A DNA stretch of 39,981 bases from Cedecea neteri NBRC 105707 = ATCC 33855 (GTDB lineage: Bacteria; Pseudomonadota; Gammaproteobacteria; Enterobacterales; Enterobacteriaceae). The DNA lies in assembly GCF_001571265.1 (NCBI RefSeq), contig NZ_BCTL01000052.1:1-39981 (forward strand), written 5' to 3'. The position numbers and the translations under genes are program-made. Positions 8,503 through 16,926 of the stretch are shown here, one piece after another; position 1 is the first letter of the stretch, and each line of letters starts with the position of its first letter. The notes beneath the pieces were generated by a model. That model worked only from the letters and a program-made list of their open reading frames with translations. It searched no databases and was not told the DNA's origin.

Positions 8503-8540
8503 CCCCCTCTCCCCAAAGGGGATAGGGCTGGGGTGAGGGG
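8503..8540. repeat. Short GC-rich intergenic inverted repeat
   Basis: CCCCTCTCCCCAAAGGGG at 8504-8521 continues into a G-rich arm ending GGGGTGAGGGG at 8540, giving overlapping inverted repeats. Elements of this form are common between genes in Enterobacter- and Klebsiella-like genomes. It lies about 50 bp upstream of yncJ and may form an RNA hairpin. It has no coding capacity. Confidence 0.5.
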
Positions 8541-8696
8541 CTTTCCAGCTTCAGCACGGAACGTGGCTACTCTAGCGATAATCCCGGCGCGGAACTATTC
8601 GACTTATCAAAAGTGAGTTAAAGGTTTGTCAGCAAGGTAAAAACGGGCAAGGAAGATGTTTTGTTGCGCTGTGGTTAACATGATGTATGCAGGGAG

Positions 8697-8713
8697 GCCG
8701 CCGTAAAGGCGGC
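8697..8713 (-). terminator. Hairpin just downstream of azlD
   Basis: GCCGCC at 8697-8702 pairs with GGCGGC at 8708-8713 around a GTAAA loop, 6 bp after the azlD stop on the minus strand. No T-run follows, so it is either a weak terminator or an RNA-end stabiliser. Confidence 0.4.
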
Positions 8714-8719
8714 AGCCCA

Positions 8720-9043
8720 TTAGTGAATACCGGCCAGACGCAGGAGCGCCGTCACCAGCGCGGCGGCGATGATCACGAAGATTAGCGGTACTTTGCGCCA
8801 GGCGAGGAACACCGCCACGGCCACGCCTGCAAACCTGGCGTATCCTGCGAAATGAGAGCCTTCAAAAAAGGTGGTTGCCAGCGCCACCGAAAACAGCAGG
8901 GTTGTTGCCCCGTCGTTAAGCAGCTTTTGTGCACGGTCGGAGAGCGCCAGCTTGCTGCCGAGCTTTGCGCCGCTAAAGCGCATCAGCCAGGTGCCTGCTG
9001 AAAGTACGGCCAGTCCGGCAAGCACTGTAAATGTATTGGTCAT
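8720..9043 (-). CDS. azlD: AzlD-type small subunit of branched-chain amino acid exporter, 107 aa
   Basis: This is a small hydrophobic protein with four predicted membrane helices (TFTVLAGLAVLSAGTWLMRF, then a segment near LLNDGATTLLFSVALATTFF, and two more in the C-terminal half). This is the AzlD/YgaH pattern. AzlD works with AzlC to export branched-chain amino acids and some analogues across the inner membrane. Its start codon abuts the azlC stop (shared base 9043), so the two are translated together. The pair diverges from an XRE-cupin regulator gene. Substrate specificity cannot be read from the sequence. Confidence 0.9.
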   Translation of the reverse strand: MTNTFTVLAGLAVLSAGTWLMRFSGAKLGSKLALSDRAQKLLNDGATTLLFSVALATTFFEGSHFAGYARFAGVAVAVFLAWRKVPLIFVIIAAALVTALLRLAGIH

Positions 9044-9705
9044 TATTTTTTCCTCGCCAGCAGGCCTAACATTGAAAGCAGCACCGGCAGCCCGACGGGG
9101 GCGAAAGGCGTGGCGGCAAGTGAAATGGCGGCCCCGGTTGAGGCGCGAACCAGGGTCGTACGGCTTTTAAAGGCCGGGATCACCAGCGCCAGCAAAATCG
9201 CCGGGAAAACCGCGTCCAGCCCGATAACCTCCGGGGAGGGAAGCAGGCTGCCCACGCCTGCGCCGAGCAGGGTACCTGCGGGCCAGAAGAGCGCGACGCC
9301 CGCCCCGCAGAGCCAGTAGGCGGCTTTGCGTTTTTCAGGCGTGGCCTGTGACAGGCCGAAAACGACGCTCTCGTCGTTCATGATATGGCAGCCCAGCAGG
9401 CTTAGCAGGCGCGTGCCCACCAGTTCCCGCACGGCGACGCCAAACGGAATATGCCTGGCGTTGACCAGCAGGCCAGCCATCGCGGCCGCAAAAGGATTAC
9501 CGCCGCTGGCGATAATGCCGATAAACATAAATTCGGATGCTCCTGCCAGCACCACAAAAGAGGCCAGAACCGGCAGCCAGAGGGGAAAGCCGTATGCCAT
9601 CGCAAGGGAGCCGTAGGACACGCCCACGACGCCGACGGCAAGGCAGACCAGAAATATCGCTTTTTTGGTGTCCCCGGGCAGGGTGCGGAGATGTTCACGC
9701 ATCAT
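9043..9705 (-). CDS. azlC: AzlC-type branched-chain amino acid export permease, 220 aa
   Basis: This is a polytopic membrane protein of the AzlC/YgaZ family. It shows the family segments GVVGVSYGSLAMAYG, LVLAGASEFMFIG near residue 60, GLLVNARHIPFGVAV and LLGCHIMNDESVVF. Hydrophobic blocks cover nearly the whole chain. With AzlD it forms the exporter. The gene is divergent from the regulator gene at 9809; the 103-bp spacer carries a palindrome that could be its operator. The length is normal for the family. Confidence 0.92.
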   Translation of the reverse strand: MMREHLRTLPGDTKKAIFLVCLAVGVVGVSYGSLAMAYGFPLWLPVLASFVVLAGASEFMFIGIIASGGNPFAAAMAGLLVNARHIPFGVAVRELVGTRLLSLLGCHIMNDESVVFGLSQATPEKRKAAYWLCGAGVALFWPAGTLLGAGVGSLLPSPEVIGLDAVFPAILLALVIPAFKSRTTLVRASTGAAISLAATPFAPVGLPVLLSMLGLLARKK

Positions 9706-9737
9706 CTAATGGTTTCCATATCGAACGAAATCGCCAT

Positions 9738-9782
9738 TATAATGACCGCAATCTGTTACCATATCAAGCGAACGAATCGTTC
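9738..9782. promoter_or_regulatory. Divergent promoter region with GAACGA-A-TCGTTC operator candidate
   Basis: ATTATAAT at 9736-9743 reads as a good -10 box on both strands. GAACGA A TCGTTC (9770-9782) is a perfect 6-bp inverted repeat, and a related half-site CGAACGAAATCG lies at 9722-9733. The palindrome lies between the -10 element and the regulator start at 9809 and overlaps where the azlC -35 would be (TTGATA on the minus strand, 9761-9766). I infer it is bound by the XRE-cupin regulator. Confidence 0.5.
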
Positions 9783-9808
9783 ATTTTACCGAACAGTGGG
9801 GGAGTTTT

Positions 9809-10357
9809 ATGACTCAGCCAATAGACACCATCGCCAAAAGTCTGGTGCGGGAACGCGGGCGTACAGGGCTGTCGCTGGCGGAAGTGGCCCGCAGGGCCGG
9901 CATTGCAAAATCCACGCTCTCGCAGCTGGAAGCGGGAAACGGTAATCCTAGCCTGGAAACGCTTTGGGCGCTGTGCGTGGCGCTGAATATTCCGTTTGCC
10001 ACGCTGCTGGAGCCGCAAAGTGCCAGAACGCAGATTATTCGCCGGGGCGAAGGCAGCCGCATTGCCGCCGAACAGGCAAATTATGTGGCTATTTTGCTGG
10101 CAACCTGCCCGCCGGGTGTGCGTCGGGATATCTATCTGGTGGAGGCTCAACCCGGAACGCCGAGGCTGTCGGAACCGCATCCGCCGGGGTCGGTGGAGCA
10201 TATGATTGTGACGCAGGGGCGGGCGCTGGTCGGCCTGACGGAGTCTGCTGCTGAGCTGGGCGTTGGGGACTATATTTGTTACCCGGCAGATCAGCCGCAT
10301 ATTTTTCGCGCGCTGGAGCCGGACACAATGGCCATCATGGTGGCGGAGCAGAATTAA
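9809..10357 (+). CDS. XRE-family regulator with C-terminal cupin domain, 182 aa
   Basis: An N-terminal helix-turn-helix covers residues 7-61 (LSLAEVARRAGIAKSTLSQ, then NPSLETLWALCVAL), followed by a cupin fold from about residue 100 to the end (EPHPPGSVEHMIVTQG, VGDYICYPADQPHIF). This is the architecture of small-ligand-sensing repressors such as SutR/YdcN and PuuR. Its position, divergent from azlCD with a palindrome in the shared spacer, suggests that it controls the exporter and itself in response to an amino acid or related metabolite bound in the cupin. It is convergent with emrE across a shared hairpin. Confidence 0.88.
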   Translation: MTQPIDTIAKSLVRERGRTGLSLAEVARRAGIAKSTLSQLEAGNGNPSLETLWALCVALNIPFATLLEPQSARTQIIRRGEGSRIAAEQANYVAILLATCPPGVRRDIYLVEAQPGTPRLSEPHPPGSVEHMIVTQGRALVGLTESAAELGVGDYICYPADQPHIFRALEPDTMAIMVAEQN

Positions 10358-10366
10358 CGACGGACG

Positions 10367-10395
10367 CGGGCTGCCTTTTTAAGACAGCCCGTTTT
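10367..10395. terminator. Shared (bidirectional) terminator between the regulator gene and emrE
   Basis: CGGGCTG at 10367-10373 pairs with CAGCCCG at 10385-10391 and is followed by TTTT. The loop itself contains TTTTTAA, so the minus-strand reading is also plausible for emrE, which ends at 10398. Confidence 0.65.
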
Positions 10396-10397
10396 CA

Positions 10398-10727
10398 TTA
10401 ATGGGCAACGGATTTGGAGAAGAGATTAATCACCAGTACGCCAAGAATAATCAGCGCCATACCCGCCAGCGCCGGCCAGTCAAGCTTCTGCCCCAGGAAA
10501 AGCCAGCCAATCATGCCTATCAAGACTATCCCGGCACCCGACCAGATCGCATAAATGATCCCGGTTGGGATAGTGCGCATGGTGATAGACAGCGCATAAA
10601 ACGCCACGCCATAGAACAGAATCGTCACGACGCTGGGCCACAGGCGGCTGAAACCATCGGAAAGTTTTAACGCAGTGGTAGCAATCACTTCGGCGACGAT
10701 TGCGAGAATAAGCCAGCTATAGGTCAT
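10398..10727 (-). CDS. emrE: EmrE-like small multidrug resistance transporter, 109 aa
   Basis: Four membrane helices fill the chain. The key SMR motifs are present: the membrane carboxylate E13 in AIVAEVIATTALK (E14 of EmrE), the segment PTGIIYAIWSGAGIVLIG, and the C-terminal GVLVINLFSKS. SMR dimers exchange protons for quaternary ammonium and other cationic toxic compounds. Similarity to E. coli EmrE runs along the whole length, including the lengths of loops. The gene stands alone between the regulator terminator and the nfrB upstream region. Confidence 0.9.
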   Translation of the reverse strand: MTYSWLILAIVAEVIATTALKLSDGFSRLWPSVVTILFYGVAFYALSITMRTIPTGIIYAIWSGAGIVLIGMIGWLFLGQKLDWPALAGMALIILGVLVINLFSKSVAH

Positions 10728-11037
10728 GTTCGATTTTATCCAGTGGTAAACGGCAGTTGCGGAGCGCTATTTTGACCTGGCGGCCTCGTTTTCGAAAGAC
10801 GGCAAAGCAAAAAGGCTCCCCCATCCTGCTTGATGTGTATGGGCTGTTTAATTTGTTAATTTCAGAGTCTTTCACTGGTTTAAAAGTTAATTGCCAGTTT
10901 ATTTGCGGTTTAAATTAAAAATAAATGAAGTATTGCGCTTTATCAGAATATTCTGTTCCCCTATGATACTGGTAACATTTTTGGTGGCGACGAAAAACCG
11001 CGGTCAGATAAACGGCAACTAACCTCTGGAGTGAGGC
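10728..11037. other. 310-bp spacer between emrE and nfrB
   Basis: There is no gene here. The right half is AT-rich (10850-10930). A -10-like TATGAT at 10962-10967 with a poor -35-like TTTATC at 10939-10944 (17-bp spacing) could drive nfrB. The nfrB ATG is preceded by CTGGAGTGAGGC, which supplies the ribosome-binding site. No convincing operator was seen. Confidence 0.4.
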
Positions 11038-13266
11038 ATGGACGGGTGGGTGGATTACTTTTCGAGCTATCTTTATGGGGTCAAAGTAATCGCGATAGGT
11101 TTGTCTATTCTGATATTTATCAGTGGAATAGATGACCTTTTTATTGATGCTGTGTATTGGCTGCGTCGCCTGTGGCGCGCCTGTACCGTCTATCGTCAAC
11201 ATCCGCATATCAGCCGCAAGACGTTGCCTCAGCTCCAGGAAAAACCGTTAGCAATATTGGTGCCAGCCTGGCATGAGACGGGCGTGGTAGGCAAAATGAC
11301 CCGCCTTGCGGCGACGTCGATTGACTACGAAAACTACCATATTTTTATTGGCGTCTACCCGAACGATGCCACAACCCAACGCGACGTCGAAGACGTTTGC
11401 GCCCGTTTTCCCAACGTGCATAAAGTCGTTTGCGCCCGGCCTGGCCCAACGAGCAAAGCTGACTGTCTGAACAACATCCTGGATGCCGTTTTCCAGTTTG
11501 AGCGCAACGCCTGTTTTAGCTTTTCCGGCTTTGTCCTCCATGATGCGGAGGATGTTATCTCGCCGCTTGAGCTGCGCCTGTTTAACTCGCTTGTCGACCG
11601 CTACGACCTCATTCAGCTGCCTGTTTACCCGCTTGAGCGAAGCTGGAAGCACTTCACCAGCCTGAGTTATCTGGACGAGTATTCCGAACTGCAGGGTAAA
11701 GATGTGCCCGTCCGTGAAGTCCTGGCGGGGCAAGTGCCCAGCGCTGGCGTAGGAACCTGTTTTAGTCGCCGGGCCGTGCTTGCTTTGCTTGCCGACGGTG
11801 AGGGCCGGGCTTTCGACGCACAAAGCCTGAGCGAAGAGTACGACATCAGTTTCCGCCTGCGAAAAAAAGGCATGACGGAGACTTTCTGCCGGTTTCAGGT
11901 GGTGGACGATGCCGATGAGCGGAAGAGGCCGTTTGGCGCACGACGGCGAATGGCTAATGTGGTTTGCGTCCGTGAATATTTCCCGGATACGTTTCGCGAG
12001 GCGGTACGGCAGAAATCACGCTGGATCATCGGCACTGTCTTCCAGGGGTTCAAAACCCACCGCTGGACGTCGAGCTGGAGGCTAAATTATTTCCTTTGGC
12101 GAGACAGGAAAAGTGGCCTGGTAAATTTTGTGGGTTTTGGCGTGATGCTGATAGCGATTCAGCTGGGGGGGCTAGGGATATATGAGCATACCGTGGATGA
12201 CGCCTGGCAATTCATGTCGATTTTTTGCTGTGACGAATGGTTCGTCATCCTGCTGTGGATCAACCTTGGCCTGATGGCCAACCGCATTCTGCAGCGTATT
12301 ATTTTCGTCACCGGTTTTTACGGACTCAGGCAGGGATTGCTCAGTATTCCGCGGCTATTTTGGGGGGCACTGATCAATTTTATGGCTAATTGCCGTGCTA
12401 TCCGCCAGGTGCTCCTGCACGGCGATCCGCGCCGTGTGGCCTGGGATAAAACCCGGCATGACTTTCCTCATGTGCTGCCCCGGAACCCGGCCCTGCGCCC
12501 GTTGGGTGAAATACTGATGGCACACGGCATGATTAGCCAGGCTCAGTTGGATGAGGCCATACAGCAGCACATTCCAGGCCTGAAGCTTGGCGGACGTTTA
12601 CTGAGAAGTGGTGTTATCAACGTGCTGCAACTTGCCCAGGCGCTGGCAGAACAGGCTGGTGTACCCATGGAGCGCATGGATTGCCGCTGCCTCGATAAGC
12701 GACTCATCGCTGAGTTACCTTCCGGGGTGGCACGTCATTACGCCGTATTGCCGCTACGAGAAGAGCCAGACAGGTTGGTTCTCGCCAGTGAAAGCCTGCT
12801 GGATCCCGTTTCGCTGGCAGCGCTGGCACGTAAGATTGGCCGACCTGTGCGCTATGTTATCGTGCCTCGTGGTGAGGTTGTGGTGGGGCTAAGACACGGA
12901 TATGGCGAAGCGCAAAATACTGAGCAATTTGCGTTGCTTTCCAGAGCGGCAGCAGCGGGAATGCTGAGCCCGAAGCGGGCAGAAGCGCTATGGCACGAGT
13001 ATGTCTCCGGGCAAATCTTGTTTGCGGAAGTACTGATCACCGAAAGCTATCTGGATGCGGCCGTGCTGAAAGCCGTTCTGCTGCGCTATGAGCGCAGCGA
13101 CATGCAATTTGGCGATTTTCTGGTGCAGGAAGGCGTCGTCGGGCAGTCCGCGGTCGATCACGCGCTGGAACAGCAGAAAAAACTGCAGCCTTCGTTGAGC
13201 GGGCTGATGCACACCGCCGGGCTGAGCAGCTTGCAAATCTCCAGCCTTATTGGAGAATTATCGTGA
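11038..13266 (+). CDS. nfrB: NfrB-like inner-membrane glycosyltransferase with MshEN domains, 742 aa
   Basis: It is similar to E. coli NfrB (745 aa) from end to end. An N-terminal membrane helix leads to a GT2 domain with ARPGPTSKADCLNN, HDAEDV (near residue 168, the DxD-type metal site) and QKSRW (near 325). Further membrane helices run from about 360 to 470. From about residue 482 there are MshEN-type repeats (LRPLGEILMAHGMI, LKLGGRLLRSGVI), which bind c-di-GMP in relatives. In E. coli, NfrA and NfrB were found as phage N4 adsorption factors and were later linked to secretion of a ManNAc-rich exopolysaccharide under c-di-GMP control. The stop codon overlaps the GTG start of the next gene (GTGA at 13263-13266). 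Confidence 0.93.
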   Translation: MDGWVDYFSSYLYGVKVIAIGLSILIFISGIDDLFIDAVYWLRRLWRACTVYRQHPHISRKTLPQLQEKPLAILVPAWHETGVVGKMTRLAATSIDYENYHIFIGVYPNDATTQRDVEDVCARFPNVHKVVCARPGPTSKADCLNNILDAVFQFERNACFSFSGFVLHDAEDVISPLELRLFNSLVDRYDLIQLPVYPLERSWKHFTSLSYLDEYSELQGKDVPVREVLAGQVPSAGVGTCFSRRAVLALLADGEGRAFDAQSLSEEYDISFRLRKKGMTETFCRFQVVDDADERKRPFGARRRMANVVCVREYFPDTFREAVRQKSRWIIGTVFQGFKTHRWTSSWRLNYFLWRDRKSGLVNFVGFGVMLIAIQLGGLGIYEHTVDDAWQFMSIFCCDEWFVILLWINLGLMANRILQRIIFVTGFYGLRQGLLSIPRLFWGALINFMANCRAIRQVLLHGDPRRVAWDKTRHDFPHVLPRNPALRPLGEILMAHGMISQAQLDEAIQQHIPGLKLGGRLLRSGVINVLQLAQALAEQAGVPMERMDCRCLDKRLIAELPSGVARHYAVLPLREEPDRLVLASESLLDPVSLAALARKIGRPVRYVIVPRGEVVVGLRHGYGEAQNTEQFALLSRAAAAGMLSPKRAEALWHEYVSGQILFAEVLITESYLDAAVLKAVLLRYERSDMQFGDFLVQEGVVGQSAVDHALEQQKKLQPSLSGLMHTAGLSSLQISSLIGELS

Positions 13267-14177
13267 GGCCGTGTCTGAAATGGCTGATGGCGCTGGCCTG
13301 TGGCCTGATGATTGCCGGATACGCGCTGGCGACGACGGAAGGTTCCAGGGATGACCTCGGGTTAAGTGATTACCGCTACTTTAAAGTTTATCCGCATATC
13401 ACAAGGGCGAAAAAAGCGCTTCTCTCCAATAACGAGCCGCAGGCGATCGACAGTTTTCAGCATGCCCACAAACTGGCGCCGGAAAGTATCCGACTGACGC
13501 TCTGGCTTGCTGAAGCCTATATCCATTTCAACCACAACGATAAAGCGATTGCGCTATTAAGCGAACAGTTACGTAAAACGCCCGGCAATGCGCAGATCCG
13601 TCAGACGCTTGATGCTATTCCACAACCGGAAAAAAAAATCACCACCCGCGAACAGCTTCTGGCGCTTGATGAAGAATGTGCGGGTTCTCCGTCGGTGGTG
13701 TGCCGGGCCGAGGTCGGCAACTATGCCGTCAGGTTGGGGGCGTTGGATATCGCCTTGCAGCAGCTTAATGATGAAGTGCTGCGCACCTCGTCACAGGGCC
13801 AGACGTTGATTAACCGTTTGACCCAGCGGGCTATTGACCTGCAAAAATGGCACTTTGCTGACCGGGGATTTGCGATGCACGATCGGCTGGCAACGTTGAG
13901 CGAGGAGCAGTATCAGCAGTGGTTCGCTATTTTGCTGCACCTGGGGCGCGACCGGCGTATTCTCGATCTTCAGCGGCAAGGCGTGATGAACTCCCCCGGC
14001 ATGCAGTTGGCCTATGCTCAGTCCCTGGCCGAAAGAAAAGCCTACCCGGCATTGAGTGCTTATCTTGCCAGCCATCATCCCCGGTTTACCTCTGAGGCTG
14101 AAAAGCGCAATTGGCGAGACTTGAAGGCGAAATGGCGCGGTATGAAAGCGGCAGAGCGCTATTTCGGGGAACGGTAA
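13263..14177 (+). CDS. nfrA: Short NfrA-like protein, N-terminal repeat region only, 304 aa
   Basis: The GTG start overlaps the nfrB stop by 4 bp. It has a signal peptide (residues 1-23, ending ALA), then LGLSDYRYFKVYPHI, a clear match to the mature N-terminus of NfrA, and TPR-like helical repeats. E. coli NfrA is about 990 aa and ends in an outer-membrane part; here the chain stops at 304, and the next 100 bp contain no continuation. So this is either a truncated gene or a reduced periplasmic form. It has its own stop codon and no sign of a recent frameshift. The outer-membrane export and phage-receptor function is presumably absent or carried elsewhere. Confidence 0.8.
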   Translation: MRPCLKWLMALACGLMIAGYALATTEGSRDDLGLSDYRYFKVYPHITRAKKALLSNNEPQAIDSFQHAHKLAPESIRLTLWLAEAYIHFNHNDKAIALLSEQLRKTPGNAQIRQTLDAIPQPEKKITTREQLLALDEECAGSPSVVCRAEVGNYAVRLGALDIALQQLNDEVLRTSSQGQTLINRLTQRAIDLQKWHFADRGFAMHDRLATLSEEQYQQWFAILLHLGRDRRILDLQRQGVMNSPGMQLAYAQSLAERKAYPALSAYLASHHPRFTSEAEKRNWRDLKAKWRGMKAAERYFGER

Positions 14178-14234
14178 TTAACTAAAAAGGTCCTTTATTA
14201 AGGGCCGCTCAGTGTGGGGTTATGGCGCATTAAT

Positions 14235-14260
14235 GGGAAAGGGAGGAATATTCCCTTCCC
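14235..14260. terminator. Weak hairpin between nfrA and the oxidase operon
   Basis: GGGAAAGGGA at 14235-14244 faces TCCCTTCCC at 14252-14260 with minor mismatches. No T-run follows on either strand. It lies between convergent genes. Confidence 0.3.
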
Positions 14261-14279
14261 CGGCGTACGGTTCAGATAA

Positions 14280-14402
14280 CTAAGATTTAAAGCCTGCTGC
14301 GGTCATCAGCAGGCGAAATCCCATCCCTACTGCGGCCAGCGCGAATACGCTGGCGCTCCATAAAATAACCATCCACATGACGCGTTTAGCGGTTTCTTTC
14401 AT
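14280..14402 (-). CDS. DUF2474-type small subunit of cytochrome bd oxidase, 40 aa
   Basis: This is a tiny single-helix protein (MKETAKRVMWMVILWSASVF to the C-terminal MTAAGFKS). A longer reading frame from 14543 exists, but the ATG at 14402 overlaps the preceding stop codon as TGATG, which marks the true start. DUF2474 proteins occur directly after cioAB-type genes and are thought to be assembly or stability subunits comparable to CydX. Together with the two genes upstream it forms a complete three-gene oxidase operon. Confidence 0.8.
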   Translation of the reverse strand: MKETAKRVMWMVILWSASVFALAAVGMGFRLLMTAAGFKS

Positions 14403-15415
14403 CAGTGGTACCCCTCGCCATGCTGCACCTTCCCGCGGAACACGTAATAGCTCCAGAAGGTGTAAACCAGGATTATCGGAATAATAAACAGCGCGCCTAC
14501 CAACATAAAGCCCTGACTTTGCGGCGGCGCGGCGGCCTGCCACAGCGTAATGCCGGGCGGGATGATGTTTGGCCAGATGCTGATGCCCAGCCCGCTAAAG
14601 CCCAGGAAAATCAGCCCCAGCGTCAGCACAAACGGCGTGGCGTGCAGGCTGTTCGTCGACCGAACGCTACGCCAAAGCCACAGGCTGAACAGCACCACAA
14701 GCAGCGGAACCGGCAGCAGGAACAGCAGATTTGGCAGGGTGAACCAGCGTTCAGCAATGTTCGGGTGGCGAAGCGGTGTCCAGAGGCTAATCACCGCGAT
14801 GACCACCAAAAGTGCCAGCAGTAACGCCGGGGTGAGGCTCCGCATCCGCCTTTGCAGAGGATCTTCGCTTTTCATCACCAGCCAGGTGGCGCCCAGCAAA
14901 GCGTAGGCAATGACCAGACCCAGGCCGCAGAACAGGTTGAACGGCGTCAACCAGTCGAGCTGGCTGCCGGCAAACTGGCGACCGGTCACTGAGAAACCAG
15001 AAATGACCGCGCCCACGGCAATGCCCTGGCAAAACGTCGCCAGAATCGATCCCCCCAAAAACGCGTTGTCCCAGAAAGGGCGGTGCGCCGGCGTGGCCTT
15101 AAAGCGGAACTCGAAGGCGACGCCGCGAAAAATCAGCCCCACCAGCATCAGGGTGAGCGGGATAGTCAGGGCGTCGACGATAACCGCATACGCCAGTGGG
15201 AAAGCACCAAACAAAGCAGCCCCGCCCAGCACCAGCCAGGTTTCGTTCTCGTCCCAGACCGGGGCTACGCTGTTGACCATCACATCGCGGTCTTCAACCC
15301 CGCGAATAAACGGAAACAGAATGCCAATGCCCAGATCAAAACCGTCCATCACGATATACATCAGGGTGGCGAAGACGATAATCACAAACCAAATAACGGA
15401 TAAATCGATGCCCAT
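14402..15415 (-). CDS. cioB: Cytochrome bd-type oxidase subunit II (CioB/CydB family), 337 aa
   Basis: This is a membrane protein with the subunit II N-terminus (VIWFVIIVFATLMYIVMDGFDLGIGIL), the VWDENETWLVLGGAALFGAFP segment, and VAFEFRFK. The length of 337 aa is closer to the cyanide-insensitive CioB form than to E. coli CydB (379 aa). It pairs with subunit I to reduce oxygen with electrons from ubiquinol. Its start abuts the stop codon of subunit I (shared base 15415), and its end overlaps the small-subunit gene. Confidence 0.93.
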   Translation of the reverse strand: MGIDLSVIWFVIIVFATLMYIVMDGFDLGIGILFPFIRGVEDRDVMVNSVAPVWDENETWLVLGGAALFGAFPLAYAVIVDALTIPLTLMLVGLIFRGVAFEFRFKATPAHRPFWDNAFLGGSILATFCQGIAVGAVISGFSVTGRQFAGSQLDWLTPFNLFCGLGLVIAYALLGATWLVMKSEDPLQRRMRSLTPALLLALLVVIAVISLWTPLRHPNIAERWFTLPNLLFLLPVPLLVVLFSLWLWRSVRSTNSLHATPFVLTLGLIFLGFSGLGISIWPNIIPPGITLWQAAAPPQSQGFMLVGALFIIPIILVYTFWSYYVFRGKVQHGEGYH

Positions 15416-16809
15416 TAGCGCGTCTCCTCAAGTGATTCAGCAACCGCAGACAGCGGACGGGACGGTGTTCCTTCAGCGGGATGGTCGTCAAACGGCTGAG
15501 GGCCTTTTTTGATTAGCCGGATCATGTAGCCGTAGCCGACGCCAAATACCGACATGTACACCACAAAGAAAGCGGCGAGGCTGAGACTCATTTGCAGCGT
15601 ACCGTGGGCAGAAACGGCATCTTTGGTTCGCAGCAGGCCGTAAACCACCCACGGTTGGCGGCCAACCTCCGTCGTTATCCACCCGGCGAGAATAGCAATC
15701 AGCCCCGATGGCCCCATCCACAGCGCAAAGCGCAGGAACGGGCGGCTCTCAAACAGCCGGTTGCGGTAGCGAAGCCACAGGCTGGCGACGCCAAGCAAGA
15801 TCATCAACATGCCTAAGCCGGCCATCACGCGAAACGACCAAAAGACAATCGGCGAGTTAGGGCGGTCTTCTTTGGGGAACTCTTTTAGGGCAGGCACCTG
15901 TTTATCCAGGCTGTGGGTGAGGATAAGGCTGCCCAGCATCGGGATCTCCAGGCCAAAGCGGGTGCGTTCCTGCTCCATGTCCGGCAGGCCGAACAGCAGC
16001 AGCGGCGTTGGCTCACCGGGACGGTTTTCCCAGTGCCCTTCAATGGCGGCGATTTTAGCCGGCTGATGCTTGAGCGTATTGAGGCCGTGCATGTCGCCGA
16101 TCATCGCCTGGACAGGCGCGACGATAACCGCCATCCACAGGGCCATTGAAAACATGGTGCGAATGGCCGGTGTACCGTTGCCGCGCAGCAGATGCCAGGC
16201 GGCAGAAGCCCCAACGAAAAAGGCGCTGCTCAGGAACGCCGCCACCGACATATGCAGCAGGCGATAAGGGAAAGAGGGGTTAAAGACCACCGCCAGCCAG
16301 TCAACCGGGACGACCTGGCCGTTGTGGATCTCAAAGCCCTGCGGAGTTTGCATCCAGCTGTTTGAGGCGAGGATCCAGAAAGTGGAGATGATGGTGCCGA
16401 GCGCCACCATACAGGTGGCGAAGAAGTGCAGGCCTGGGCCAACACGGTTCCAGCCGAACAGCATCACGCCAAGAAATCCGGCTTCAAGGAAGAAGGCCGT
16501 CAGCACTTCGTAGGTCAGCAGCGGGCCGGTGATGCTGCCGGCGAACTGGGAAAACCCGCTCCAGTTGGTGCCAAACTGGTAGGCCATCACCAGCCCGGAG
16601 ACCACGCCCATGCCAAAGTTGACGGCGAAAATCTTCGACCAGAAGTGGTACAGCGAGCGGTAAACCGGGTTTTTAGATTTGAGCCAAAGTCCCTCAAGTA
16701 CCGCGAGGTAGCTGGCAAGCCCGATGGTGATAGCAGGAAAAATAATGTGGAAGGAGACAGTGAAAGCAAACTGAATCCTCGCCAGGTGAAAAGCGTCTAA
16801 ACCGAACAT
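15415..16809 (-). CDS. cioA: Cytochrome bd-type oxidase subunit I (CioA/CydA family), 464 aa
   Basis: The start at 16809 (MFGLDAFHLARIQFAFTVSFHI) is chosen over an in-frame start at 16971 because it fits the conserved family N-terminus and has a GGAG site about 10 bp upstream. Early HLARIQFAF supplies a heme-ligand His, and GWITTEVGRQPWVVYG is the quinol-oxidase signature near the C-terminus. The quinol-binding loop is short, as in cyanide-insensitive (Cio) enzymes. The enzyme uses ubiquinol to reduce oxygen with high affinity and without proton pumping. It is the first gene of a three-gene operon; the 183 bp upstream should contain the promoter, but no clear site was seen. Confidence 0.93.
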   Translation of the reverse strand: MFGLDAFHLARIQFAFTVSFHIIFPAITIGLASYLAVLEGLWLKSKNPVYRSLYHFWSKIFAVNFGMGVVSGLVMAYQFGTNWSGFSQFAGSITGPLLTYEVLTAFFLEAGFLGVMLFGWNRVGPGLHFFATCMVALGTIISTFWILASNSWMQTPQGFEIHNGQVVPVDWLAVVFNPSFPYRLLHMSVAAFLSSAFFVGASAAWHLLRGNGTPAIRTMFSMALWMAVIVAPVQAMIGDMHGLNTLKHQPAKIAAIEGHWENRPGEPTPLLLFGLPDMEQERTRFGLEIPMLGSLILTHSLDKQVPALKEFPKEDRPNSPIVFWSFRVMAGLGMLMILLGVASLWLRYRNRLFESRPFLRFALWMGPSGLIAILAGWITTEVGRQPWVVYGLLRTKDAVSAHGTLQMSLSLAAFFVVYMSVFGVGYGYMIRLIKKGPQPFDDHPAEGTPSRPLSAVAESLEETR

Positions 16810-16926
16810 GCAGAACTCCGCATAGCAAATTATTCGGCTCGATTGTAGGCCGCGCCACGTCTGGGTTGTAGAAACAGACTGGCGGGAAAAAGGGATAACA
16901 GTTGGCAGCTGTGAATGAAATTTGGA

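Noticed and set aside
14280-14543. 87-aa frame ending at the small oxidase subunit
   Set aside because: The first 47 residues lie inside cioB in another frame; the start at 14402 overlaps the cioB stop and gives the known 40-aa DUF2474 form.
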